Source of the DNA: CAZWDL01 sp964632995
GTDB lineage: Bacteria; Bacteroidota; Bacteroidia; Chitinophagales; Saprospiraceae
Assembly: GCA_964632995.1 (NCBI GenBank)
Contig: CAZWDL010000143.1
Location: 1 to 16,561 of the forward strand
Length of the DNA stretch: 16,561 nucleotides
Direction of reading: 5' to 3'
Shown: positions 6,411 to 13,149 of the stretch, piece after piece
How the letters are laid out: each line of letters begins with the position of its first letter
Numbering within the stretch: position 1 is the stretch's first letter
Made by a program: the position numbers and the translations under genes
The notes under the pieces: generated by a model
What the model was told of the DNA's origin: nothing
The model's input: the letters and a program-made list of their open reading frames with translations, nothing else
The model's database searches: none

Positions 6411-8669
6411 TCAAAAGGTAAAGTTGAGGTTTACAAAAATATTTCGGCCAGGGGCAAAAATAGGGGCATTGGCGCCTCTGACTGACCGGTTAAGATGCTC
6501 AAAGTAATTCTCGTCCAGCAAGTTATTAACCCCTGCATTTACCGATAGGCCATTGGTAATCTGATATCCGATTTTAACATCCAGCAGACTGAATGAAGGC
6601 GTTACGGTTTCACCAAATTCAGCCGAAGCTCTTGATTGCTCCGCCACGTAGCGGAAAGTAACTTCCGGTCTTAGCCGATTATTAAGATAGCTGCCGTAGA
6701 GCGAATACCGGAGATCTAAGGGAGCGATTTCGGGTAAGGGTTCGTCTCGGTCCAAATCTTGCCCATAGGTATAGGCAATTCCAAGGCGGTGTGATAAACC
6801 TGAAAATAGTAGCTGGTCCCAGCTCACTTCAAATCCAGTTTTGAAAGCTTCGTCGATGTTTACAAATCGGCGAACGCCAGGACTCATTGGAAGCCTTGGC
6901 GAAAGCGTGGTGTCAATCACAGATGAGATATAATCTTGTAAGTATGCAGCAAACAGGTCTACGTTGATAGCAGCGTTCTCCTGAATACTCCACTTAAATG
7001 TCAAATCAGCCTGATAATTCACCTCAGGAGCCAGCTGTGGATTCCCCAGCAGTTCAAACGGATCCTGACCGACCGGGAAATAGTTGATAAATCGCTCCGT
7101 TAAGCTCCCGCTTCGTTGCGCCCTGGCCAGCCATAACCCCATTTGAACCTTATTACCAAAGTCTTTGAGTATCCCTAGACTGAAGCTTGGGTTAATCTGG
7201 GTGACTTGCGTTTCGGGATTCACCTGGGTAAACTCCTGCGTCGGATCATTCACATCAGCCGTATTTAACTCCATTCTTCCGGACAGGACATAATTGAATG
7301 TTTTACCATTCATCTGGTATTCGGCAAAAAATCCAGTTTTGCTGATCCGACCATCCTGCCAGGCGTTGTCTTCAACCGTATGACCAGCCATCGGCCCCAT
7401 TAAAAACTCCCTGACCCGGGTACCTTCGGCCCCTTCTACCCGAAGATCTGCGCCCGCATACACTTTTCCTCTTCCCAAATTCCAAACGCCCTCGGTTCTT
7501 CCTCCATAATTGTAAGTGGTAGCAAACGTTTCGGCATTCAACATGCGTGGATCCAGTGGTTTGAGCAGGTTGTTCATCAGATGATCTACAAATGAACCGA
7601 ACACCGTGGTGTTCCAGCTTTGCAGTTGTTTGCCCTCAAATTGGATATCGTGTCTTGCATTGAACATCCAGGTGTCATCTTCCCGTAAATCCATCGGCAA
7701 AGCTGGAAAGTCAGCATCTCTTGCTCGGTTGTAAATGGCCGACAAACGCAATTGTTGATTGGTCGCTAACCGGATGCCTACATTCGTACCAAAACTGCCC
7801 CTGTTAAAGTCTGCCTGGACTGTTTCACCATTACCAGCGGTATAATCATCGCCCTGCGACCAGGAAGCGAACAAGCTGATATCGTACTTTTCTCCACTCA
7901 GCCCGAGTTGACTTTCCCCTCTGATTAGATTACCATTACTTTCGTAGCCACTGGATAACCGTCCGTAAATATTTGGTTCACTGCTGAAGCGCAATTTGAC
8001 GGGAATAAAATTGATCGTAGCTCCGAAACCCGTCCCAAATCGCAGGGCATGTGGCCCTTTTAAAATTTCAATACGGTCCATCATATTAGGGGCCATTTGG
8101 CTCGTAGGCGGATCCATTCTGTTCGGACAAGCAGCCGTAGCACTTTGCGCCCCATTTAACACCACATTGAGCTGGTCGTACTTGAACCCTCTAAAAACAG
8201 GGTCAAAGCCATAATGGCCGCCCTTACGAATACTGTTAAATGCCGGGGATTGATTGAGTATATCGGCTGCATCGTGCTCTAACCGGTCTTGATACTCGAT
8301 CTTGAGTTCTCCTTCCGGTTGGGGGCTTTGTGGTTTCATGGCGATGATGGTAACCGGATACAGGTTTACCGTTACTTCTTTTCGGTAACTTACCTTGTTT
8401 GATAAGGCCGCTTGAAGCTCAGCATCGGTCAATGACCAGGAGCCGTAGTTCACATGTGAAAGGCGCATAGTCGTTCCTTCGACATAGGAGAAACGAATGA
8501 CACCATTTTGATCGGACAGGCCATTTTTTTCACCGTATTCGAAAGTTGCACCCACAATGGGCAAAGCGCTTTCTAAATCGAGTATTCTGATTTCTTTTTG
8601 CTCAGATTGAGCAAATAGCATGGTTGATAATGGCCATAAAGCTATCATCAAAATATGTTTGAAGCTCAT
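6411..8669 (-). CDS. OprC/NosA-type TonB-dependent copper receptor
   Basis: A 752-residue outer-membrane receptor predicted to import copper. The ATG at 8669 gives a standard signal peptide (cleavage near LFA-Q, 20/21); the longer frame from TTG at 8780 has no signal. The plug has NQSPAFNSIRKGGHYGFDPVFRGF and then ACPNRMDPPTS, the signature of the OprC/NosA copper family. In Pseudomonas aeruginosa OprC copper is bound by a CxxxM pair (C143, M147) and an HxM pair (H323, M325). Here the equivalents are C181/M185 (CPNRM) and H363/M365 (HLM), 182 residues apart compared with 180 in OprC, so the whole site appears intact. A C-terminal barrel strand ends in VNLNFTF. An N-terminal beta domain (22-105) precedes the plug. 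It is co-oriented with a Cys/Met-rich small protein 126 bases upstream. Confidence 0.93.
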   Translation of the reverse strand: MSFKHILMIALWPLSTMLFAQSEQKEIRILDLESALPIVGATFEYGEKNGLSDQNGVIRFSYVEGTTMRLSHVNYGSWSLTDAELQAALSNKVSYRKEVTVNLYPVTIIAMKPQSPQPEGELKIEYQDRLEHDAADILNQSPAFNSIRKGGHYGFDPVFRGFKYDQLNVVLNGAQSATAACPNRMDPPTSQMAPNMMDRIEILKGPHALRFGTGFGATINFIPVKLRFSSEPNIYGRLSSGYESNGNLIRGESQLGLSGEKYDISLFASWSQGDDYTAGNGETVQADFNRGSFGTNVGIRLATNQQLRLSAIYNRARDADFPALPMDLREDDTWMFNARHDIQFEGKQLQSWNTTVFGSFVDHLMNNLLKPLDPRMLNAETFATTYNYGGRTEGVWNLGRGKVYAGADLRVEGAEGTRVREFLMGPMAGHTVEDNAWQDGRISKTGFFAEYQMNGKTFNYVLSGRMELNTADVNDPTQEFTQVNPETQVTQINPSFSLGILKDFGNKVQMGLWLARAQRSGSLTERFINYFPVGQDPFELLGNPQLAPEVNYQADLTFKWSIQENAAINVDLFAAYLQDYISSVIDTTLSPRLPMSPGVRRFVNIDEAFKTGFEVSWDQLLFSGLSHRLGIAYTYGQDLDRDEPLPEIAPLDLRYSLYGSYLNNRLRPEVTFRYVAEQSRASAEFGETVTPSFSLLDVKIGYQITNGLSVNAGVNNLLDENYFEHLNRSVRGANAPIFAPGRNIFVNLNFTF

Positions 8670-8725
8670 TTTGAATCTGATTGAATGTATAAAAAAAGAT
8701 TGAGGATATGCGTATTGCACATCCA

Positions 8726-8781
8726 GCAAGCCCTGCTGTATTCGGCAGCTTGCATCAATGATCACTTGGGGCTTACCCAAG
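8726..8781 (-). other. Two hairpins between the small Cys/Met protein gene and the copper receptor
   Basis: The 126-base gap holds two inverted repeats: CTTGGG (8765-8770) with CCCAAG (8776-8781), and a bulged stem formed by GCAAG plus CTGC (8726-8736) with GCAG plus CTTGC (8745-8753). Neither is followed directly by a T-run on the minus strand; a T7 run lies about 20 bases further on. They may adjust relative expression of the two genes or stabilise the downstream message. Confidence 0.4.
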
Positions 8782-8795
8782 AAGGCAAAAGAGCA

Positions 8796-9182
8796 TTAAA
8801 TCAAATTGAGCTTCGGTGGTCGGAATATATCAGCAGCAAAGAAAGAACGGTAAAACTCGTTCTTGTATGCATGGTTTAGTTTCCGGGAATAACTGTCTGA
8901 AAGAAATAAAAAGCCAGGAGGGTTTTTGATGGAGCAACAGACTATTTCCAATCTTTCCTTTTTACTCGTAGGCGCTTGCTGTTCTTCTTGTTCTTCAGCC
9001 TTCTTCAGTTGTTCGGATAGGTAGCATTGCCCATTGCACATTGTCATGGGTTTTTCCTTATTGATGCAAAGCACGGCTGCAATAAAATCCCGGTTGATGT
9101 TAAAGTCAATCAGTATCCCAATTTTAGTCAAATTGGGTAGCATTAATGCTATTATCATCAATATAGAAAACGCTTTCTTCAA
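8796..9182 (-). CDS. Small secreted Cys/Met-rich protein paired with copper receptor
   Basis: A 128-residue protein with an N-terminal hydrophobic segment (about 4-25), then FNINRDFIAAVLCINKEKPMTMCNGQCYL in pieces: C39, M46, M48, C49, C53, followed by a charged Lys/Glu stretch and C82-C83. The pattern C-I-N-K-x-K-P..C-x-G-x-C-x-L is one I know from short uncharacterised Bacteroidota proteins encoded near TonB-dependent receptors. The thiol and thioether ligands suit Cu(I). The C-terminus ends in FRPPKLNLI. No ATG is available at the 5' end: TTG at 9182 is chosen because an in-frame stop lies just upstream and the promoter leaves a leader of about 24 bases; the next ATG (9158) would shorten the signal. 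A periplasmic copper-handling role is inferred. Confidence 0.75.
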   Translation of the reverse strand: MKKAFSILMIIALMLPNLTKIGILIDFNINRDFIAAVLCINKEKPMTMCNGQCYLSEQLKKAEEQEEQQAPTSKKERLEIVCCSIKNPPGFLFLSDSYSRKLNHAYKNEFYRSFFAADIFRPPKLNLI

Positions 9183-9198
9183 ATTAAATTTCGCTTAA

Positions 9199-9219
9199 TG
9201 CAACTTTATTGCAAAGATA
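9199..9219 (-). promoter_or_regulatory. Promoter with overlapping palindromic operator (copper module)
   Basis: Minus strand: TATCTTTG (9219-9212) runs into TGCAATAAAGTTGCA (9213-9199), an inverted repeat with 5-bp perfect outer arms (TGCAA/TTGCA). It lies 17 bases before the TTG start of the small Cys/Met gene. The geometry is the same as at 6167-6187, 9422-9442 and 12604-12624. Confidence 0.75.
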
Positions 9220-9421
9220 AAGATTTTCTCACCCACGACATAATTTTATTGCTTTGTAATGCTAGTATTAAGGTCGTTTTAATGGCATACAAATCCGGCT
9301 ATCCGGAAAAAAGTTCCAGATATACAGCTATCCTGGAAGATGCAGTTGAAGTGCGTTAAGAGAGTGATAAAAATAACCAGCCTAAGTGACAAAGATCATG
9401 TTCATGCAACACTGTGGCGTT

Positions 9422-9442
9422 TAAATTTGCAATATTGTTTCA
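9422..9442 (+). promoter_or_regulatory. Promoter with overlapping palindromic operator (cupin gene)
   Basis: TAAATTTG (9422-9429) runs into TGCAATATTGTTTCA (9428-9442). It lies 17 bases before the ATG at 9459. The roughly 200 bases between this and the divergent copper-module promoter contain no gene I can support. Confidence 0.7.
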
Positions 9443-9458
9443 TTTAAAAATTCACTTC

Positions 9459-10190
9459 ATGAATGCTAATATCTCGTTGCTTCTCGTAGTTGCATTTTTT
9501 CTGTTTTCCTGCGGCGGCGCCACATCTCCCCAGGAAGCATCCCGGGAAGCCGCCGCTGAAGATGTCGCGGAGGACCTCCACCAGGCCATGCCCGGCGCCG
9601 TTGAAACGGTTTTTGAAAACGATTACGTACGCGCCATGGAAGTGCGCCTCGAACCGGGTGAAGAGCAGCCGGTGCACGAAGGAGCGCCGCGGGTGATCTA
9701 TTCACTGAGCGATTACACGATCAACTGGACGGAAAACGGCATAGACGAGGGCGCCAAGAGCTGGGAGGCCGGTGACGCACACTGGCACGACGCCGGGCCG
9801 CACGCCGCCGAAAATACCGGCGCTACGACCGCCGAATACCTGGTCGTCGCCCGGACGAAGGCGACCTTGCCGGAATGCGATTTGGCGAACCTGGCGGAAG
9901 ACGTCAACCAGGCGGCGCCGGACTATTCGGAGATCCTGCTCGAAAACGAGCATGTCCGGGTCACGGCCGTACAACTGCCGGCCGGCGCCTCGATCCCCGA
10001 ACACGCCGGCATCAACCGCGTAATATACGCCCTATCGGACTATCAAATCGACTACACCTCCAACAGGGAGGGCTCCGGCGCCAAAGCACTCCGTCAGGGA
10101 GAGGCGCACTGGCACGAGGCCTGCCGCCATTCGTTGACCAATACCGGAGAAACGGAAGCCCGCTTTCTCGTCATTGCTTTTAAGAAATAA
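9459..10190 (+). CDS. Lipoprotein with two tandem cupin-like domains
   Basis: A 243-residue lipoprotein with lipobox FLFSC (Cys18). Two internal repeats, about 48-134 and 156-242, each run EN.(Y/H)VR...V.L..G...(H)...R(V)IY(S/A)LSDY.I...G..(E/Q)G.AHWH.A..H...NTG.T.A..LV(I/V)A, the small beta-barrel cupin pattern. Candidate metal ligands recur: H73, H108, H110, H115 in the first and H182, H217, H219, H224 in the second. The ATG at 9459 was chosen over the GTG at 9414 because the latter lies upstream of the promoter-operator. Sharing that operator with the receptor operons suggests a metal-stress role, for instance a zinc- or other metal-binding envelope protein; enzymatic activity cannot be excluded. 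It converges on the FtsX permease gene. Distinctly GC-rich compared with the copper module. Confidence 0.8.
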   Translation: MNANISLLLVVAFFLFSCGGATSPQEASREAAAEDVAEDLHQAMPGAVETVFENDYVRAMEVRLEPGEEQPVHEGAPRVIYSLSDYTINWTENGIDEGAKSWEAGDAHWHDAGPHAAENTGATTAEYLVVARTKATLPECDLANLAEDVNQAAPDYSEILLENEHVRVTAVQLPAGASIPEHAGINRVIYALSDYQIDYTSNREGSGAKALRQGEAHWHEACRHSLTNTGETEARFLVIAFKK

Positions 10191-10191
10191 A

Positions 10192-10350
10192 GTGGTTTAA
10201 ACTTTTTTCATTCCGCCGAAGGTGACCCATTGTGGGTTCTGGCGAGGCGCTTTTTCGACTGCGTACCTGGAAGGTACGGAGGAGAAAAAAGCCGAAGTCC
10301 AGGTTCCGCAAGGGGTCAGCTGTAGGCCTATGCAAGAAAGATTAAACCAC
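10192..10350. repeat. 159-bp imperfect palindrome between convergent genes
   Basis: Nearly the whole intergenic space folds on itself. Outer arms GTGGTTTAA (10192-10200) and TTAAACCAC (10342-10350) are perfect; TGACCC (10223-10228) pairs with GGGTCA (10313-10318); TGTGGGTTCTGG (10231-10242) pairs with CCAGGTTCCGCA (10299-10310) with one mismatch if G-U pairs are allowed; GCTTTTTC (10249-10256) pairs with GAAAAAAGC (10284-10292); the tip is CGTACCT-GGA-AGGTACG (10262-10278). All arms share one centre near 10270. It may be a MITE/REP-like non-autonomous element, a bidirectional terminator, or both. No target-site duplication is evident. Confidence 0.7.
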
Positions 10351-10378
10351 CTCAATAGAAAAAACCGGGAAGATTCGC

Positions 10379-11644
10379 TCATCCCCCTGATAAAGTTTCC
10401 GCAATATCTGTTTGGGCAGCTTGCCGGGCGGGAAGCAGCGCCGCCAGAAAGCCGATGAGCAGCGCCCCGGCAAGCAACAGCACTTCCTGCGGCAAAAACT
10501 GCCAGGCGTCAAAGGTGTAGCGGTAACTGGACTTCATCACCGAAGCGACGATCAGCATGCCGCCGTGGCTGATTGCCAGACCGATCAGGTATCCCAGACT
10601 GGCCAAAATCAGGCCCTCCAGGATGAGCAGGAAGAAGAGGCGCGCCGGCGAAGCGCCCATGACGCGCATCAGTGCAAGCTCGTAACGGCGATCTCTGAGG
10701 GAAGAAAAAAGGGCGATGAAAATGCTGATGCCCGAAACCACGGTGATGACGACGGCAAGGGCGCGCAGCACCTGTTCGCCCGATCCGATCAGCGTAAAAA
10801 GCCGGTTGATCTCGATAGCGGGCGAAGCCGCCTGCATCTCCGTATTTTCGTTGATGGTGCGCTGAAGGTTTAAGGTCTGGAAGTTACGGCCCCGAAACTT
10901 GATCAACAGAGAAGTGATTTCCCGGTCCGGCGAGGCCTCCAGCAGCGAGGGAGGCGGATTCACTGCTCCCTCTATGACAGTGCTGTCGCCTTTCTCGTGC
11001 ACCGCCTCCTGATCCTGATGCTCGTGGACCAGCCAGAAGCTCTGCGTCGTCGTCAGGATAAGCTGATCGATGACCGTCCCGGTGGGGGCGAGGATGCCGA
11101 CGATCTCGAAGGCCTGGGCGTCGTCGTGCGCCAGAGAGGCGTCCTCGGTGAACCCGTGGGAGCTGTGAAACCGGTCGCCCAATTGCAGCCCCAGTTCCTG
11201 AGCGACTGCGGCGCCGATAGTCGCTTCGAAATTATGCGCCCAAATCCGGCCCTCGGCTACCCCCGCATCGTACCAGGACAAAATTTCCGGGATAGTCCCA
11301 AGGATGCGGTACCCGCGATAGTTGTCGCCCATTGATAAGGGTATAGCCTCTTCGATCAGGGGATGTTTGGGATGGAGAAGCGGACGCGCCTGCTGCAGCG
11401 TGATGTTGCCGGTGGGTGCATCGATATGGTACATGCTGTTGAGAATCAATTGCAGCGGGCTGCCTTTCGCCCCGATGACGAGGTCGATGCCGGCCAGGTT
11501 TTTTTCGAATTTTTCCTGCAACTGATGGTCCAACAACAGCAGTAAGGAGATTAACCCGATGCCTAGGGAAAAGAGCAGCAGGCTCAAAAACATGGCCCAG
11601 GGTTTATCAAGAAGGTTTTTCCAACTCAGCTTAAGCAAAGTCAT
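10379..11644 (-). CDS. FtsX/MacB-type ABC transporter permease, no adjacent ATPase
   Basis: A 421-residue inner-membrane protein: transmembrane helix 1 (about 17-38), a large periplasmic domain rich in His (for example HSSHGF, LAHDDA, WLVHEHQDQEAVHEK), then three C-terminal helices in the FtsX-type domain with RDRRYELALMRVMGASP, the conserved cytoplasmic-loop signature, and a closing LLPARQAAQTDIAETLSGG. The start at 11644 (MTLLKLSWKNLL) fits the family N-terminus; an ATG at 11677 would overlap the upstream gene by 17 bases. Permeases of this kind normally work with a LolD/MacB-like ATPase, which is absent here. Two DUF3299-like genes lie directly upstream in the same operon. This arrangement recalls the zinc-responsive PA4063-PA4066 cluster of Pseudomonas aeruginosa, suggesting a zinc-related role. 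Confidence 0.88.
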   Translation of the reverse strand: MTLLKLSWKNLLDKPWAMFLSLLLFSLGIGLISLLLLLDHQLQEKFEKNLAGIDLVIGAKGSPLQLILNSMYHIDAPTGNITLQQARPLLHPKHPLIEEAIPLSMGDNYRGYRILGTIPEILSWYDAGVAEGRIWAHNFEATIGAAVAQELGLQLGDRFHSSHGFTEDASLAHDDAQAFEIVGILAPTGTVIDQLILTTTQSFWLVHEHQDQEAVHEKGDSTVIEGAVNPPPSLLEASPDREITSLLIKFRGRNFQTLNLQRTINENTEMQAASPAIEINRLFTLIGSGEQVLRALAVVITVVSGISIFIALFSSLRDRRYELALMRVMGASPARLFFLLILEGLILASLGYLIGLAISHGGMLIVASVMKSSYRYTFDAWQFLPQEVLLLAGALLIGFLAALLPARQAAQTDIAETLSGG

Positions 11645-11660
11645 ACCGAAAACGTTTTTA

Positions 11661-12098
11661 TCAGTGCGGCTCCGCATCTTCCAGTATGTAATTCAAATGT
11701 TCGACATCGGAGGTGTTAAGCCGCAGGATTCCCTTGAACGTGAGTTGCTCGTCGAGTTTAAAGCGGCGAATCTTCTTTAGCTTAAGCTGCAACTCTACGA
11801 TCGACTCCGGTCCGGCGGCTCCGCAAAAGTAGCAGGCGGAATAGGGATACCGGGACAAGACAAAGAAAAATTCGTCCTCGTTGAGGGGAATGAAAAAACC
11901 GGATATCAGCACTTCCTTTCCTTCGTAGGCCCGGGGACCTTCTCCGAAAATCGGCGCGAGATATTCTGTGTCGTACTTTTCAAAGTACTTAGGCTCAAAT
12001 TTTACGTCCGAAAGCAGGCTCCAGCTCAATTTTATCTGGGCGTCGGCTCTAAAGCTTATTACAAGCATCACACCGATTAAACATCCTGTCAATTTCAT
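11661..12098 (-). CDS. DUF3299-like secreted protein (paralogue 1 of 3)
   Basis: A 145-residue protein with a cleavable signal peptide (cleavage near ADA-Q, 20/21). Mature features: FGEGPRAYEGKEVLISGFFIPL (56-77, written here as positions 52-73 approximately), a strand pattern typical of small OB-like or DUF3299 folds; YPYSACYFCGAAGPES with the CxxC pair C89/C92; and FKLDEQLTFKGILRLN ending in YILEDAE. It is 28 bases downstream of paralogue 2 and 16 bases upstream of the permease start, so one operon. The CxxCG..GPE motif shared by all three paralogues is a good candidate for metal binding or thiol chemistry. Membership in DUF3299 is by resemblance and should be treated as provisional. Confidence 0.75.
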   Translation of the reverse strand: MKLTGCLIGVMLVISFRADAQIKLSWSLLSDVKFEPKYFEKYDTEYLAPIFGEGPRAYEGKEVLISGFFIPLNEDEFFFVLSRYPYSACYFCGAAGPESIVELQLKLKKIRRFKLDEQLTFKGILRLNTSDVEHLNYILEDAEPH

Positions 12099-12126
12099 AC
12101 TTAGTGTTATTTTCTGGTTAAAAGGA

Positions 12127-12582
12127 CTATTCTCTCACCAACCGGGCATCTTCCAAAATGTAGTGGAGGTAGCGATTATCTTTTGCATTGAGGCGCAGAC
12201 GGCCGCTAAAGGTGAGGTGTTCATCCAGTTTGTACCGGCGCTGTGGCTTGCCGCCATCCTCTGCGAGAAGGATTTCGATAACCGTCTCGGGCCCGGCTTG
12301 ACCACAGAAAAAACAAGAGGAGTATGGATTTTTAGATAATATGTAATGGGGCCGCACCGGGTCCATAGGCACTATGTAACCGGTGACCGTAATTTCTTTT
12401 CCCTCATACCGCCGGGGCTTTTCACCGAATTCGGGAACCACGTAGTAGTTTTTATACTTTTCATTGTAGGCTTTTCCCCAGGTGATGTCATTCAGGATAC
12501 TCCAGCCGGTAGGTGCTTGCGCCGATAGCTCCCGTGGCCACAAAAAAGTCGCTACAACTAAAAAACCTATCCAATTTTTCAT
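12127..12582 (-). CDS. DUF3299-like secreted protein (paralogue 2 of 3)
   Basis: A 151-residue protein with a signal peptide (cleavage near LSA-Q, 21/22). It has the same plan as its downstream neighbour: FGEKPRRYEGKEITVTGYIV, NPYSSCFFCGQAGPET with C90/C93, and KLDEHLTFSGRLRLN ending YILEDARLV. It is first in the minus-strand operon with paralogue 1 and the FtsX permease, and diverges from the His-rich lipoprotein gene across a shared palindromic operator. Presumably periplasmic. Function unknown; context suggests zinc uptake or periplasmic metal handling. Confidence 0.78.
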   Translation of the reverse strand: MKNWIGFLVVATFLWPRELSAQAPTGWSILNDITWGKAYNEKYKNYYVVPEFGEKPRRYEGKEITVTGYIVPMDPVRPHYILSKNPYSSCFFCGQAGPETVIEILLAEDGGKPQRRYKLDEHLTFSGRLRLNAKDNRYLHYILEDARLVRE

Positions 12583-12603
12583 GGAGATGTCTGATTTATC
12601 GTT

Positions 12604-12633
12604 TACTTTTGCAACAAAGTTGCATAAAATGTA
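12604..12633. promoter_or_regulatory. Divergent promoters sharing one perfect 15-bp palindrome
   Basis: TGCAACAAAGTTGCA (12610-12624) is a perfect inverted repeat around a central A. On the plus strand TACTTTTG (12604-12611) is a TAnnTTTG element overlapping its left end, 22 bases before the ATG at 12634. On the minus strand TACATTTT (12633-12626) is a 7-of-8 match to the same element for the gene starting at 12582. A single bound repressor could shut both directions. Confidence 0.75.
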
Positions 12634-13140
12634 ATGAAAATGAAAAGAAAAGGTTCTCCAATTCAGTCAACCGTACGCTTTTTACCAATTTCCGCAATCC
12701 TGTTCCTCTTCGTGACAGCCTGTAACCCGCAGGATAAAGACGAGCATCTGTTGAAAGAAGCCGCCGCCGTACACGAAGAGGCCGTACGGATAGAAGAGCA
12801 GTTAGAACCCCAGGTAGCGGAACTGGTGCAGTACAGGAACGCGCTGCAAATACAGGGCCGCACGCTCTCTGCCGCTGAGCAAGATCTGATCACCAGGATA
12901 GACTCGGTGGAAAGCAGCCTGCGCTTCTGGAAGGAGCACCACGTGGAGGTACCCGGATTTGAACACGAAGGCCATCATCACGATCACGACCATAGTCACG
13001 ACCACGGGCCTTCATTGAAACTGAGCCCGGAAGATATGCTCCTCGTCCAGCAGGAATTCCGGGACAGTCTCCGCGCCCTTGAAAAGCATATCGCGAAGCT
13101 TGGGAAATTGGTGAGCTCAGATCGAAAAGAAATACAGTAA
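12634..13140 (+). CDS. His-rich coiled-coil lipoprotein
   Basis: A 168-residue lipoprotein with lipobox FVTAC (Cys30). After the Cys come a Glu/Lys-rich helical region (about 36-100) likely to form a coiled coil, a His-rich stretch HEGHHHDHDHSHDHG (111-125) that should bind Zn2+ or similar ions, and a second helix (131-160). Met codons at positions 1 and 3 are both possible starts. It is first of the plus-strand series and 9 bases upstream of the MerC gene. A cell-envelope metal buffer or capture role is inferred from composition and the shared operator. No named family recognised. Confidence 0.75.
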   Translation: MKMKRKGSPIQSTVRFLPISAILFLFVTACNPQDKDEHLLKEAAAVHEEAVRIEEQLEPQVAELVQYRNALQIQGRTLSAAEQDLITRIDSVESSLRFWKEHHVEVPGFEHEGHHHDHDHSHDHGPSLKLSPEDMLLVQQEFRDSLRALEKHIAKLGKLVSSDRKEIQ

Positions 13141-13149
13141 AAATCGGTA

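Noticed and set aside
8670..8780. Longer N-terminus for the copper receptor, starting at TTG 8780
   Set aside because: The added residues contain no signal and run through an intercistronic hairpin; ATG 8669 gives a textbook signal peptide.
9282..9359. 25-codon ORF between the two divergent promoters
   Set aside because: The peptide has no signal, motif or nearby promoter; ORFs of this length are expected by chance.
10412..10873. 153-codon plus-strand ORF opposite the FtsX permease gene, and similar long antisense frames elsewhere
   Set aside because: They are antisense shadows of well-supported genes, with Gln/Arg-rich low-complexity translations and no domain or promoter.
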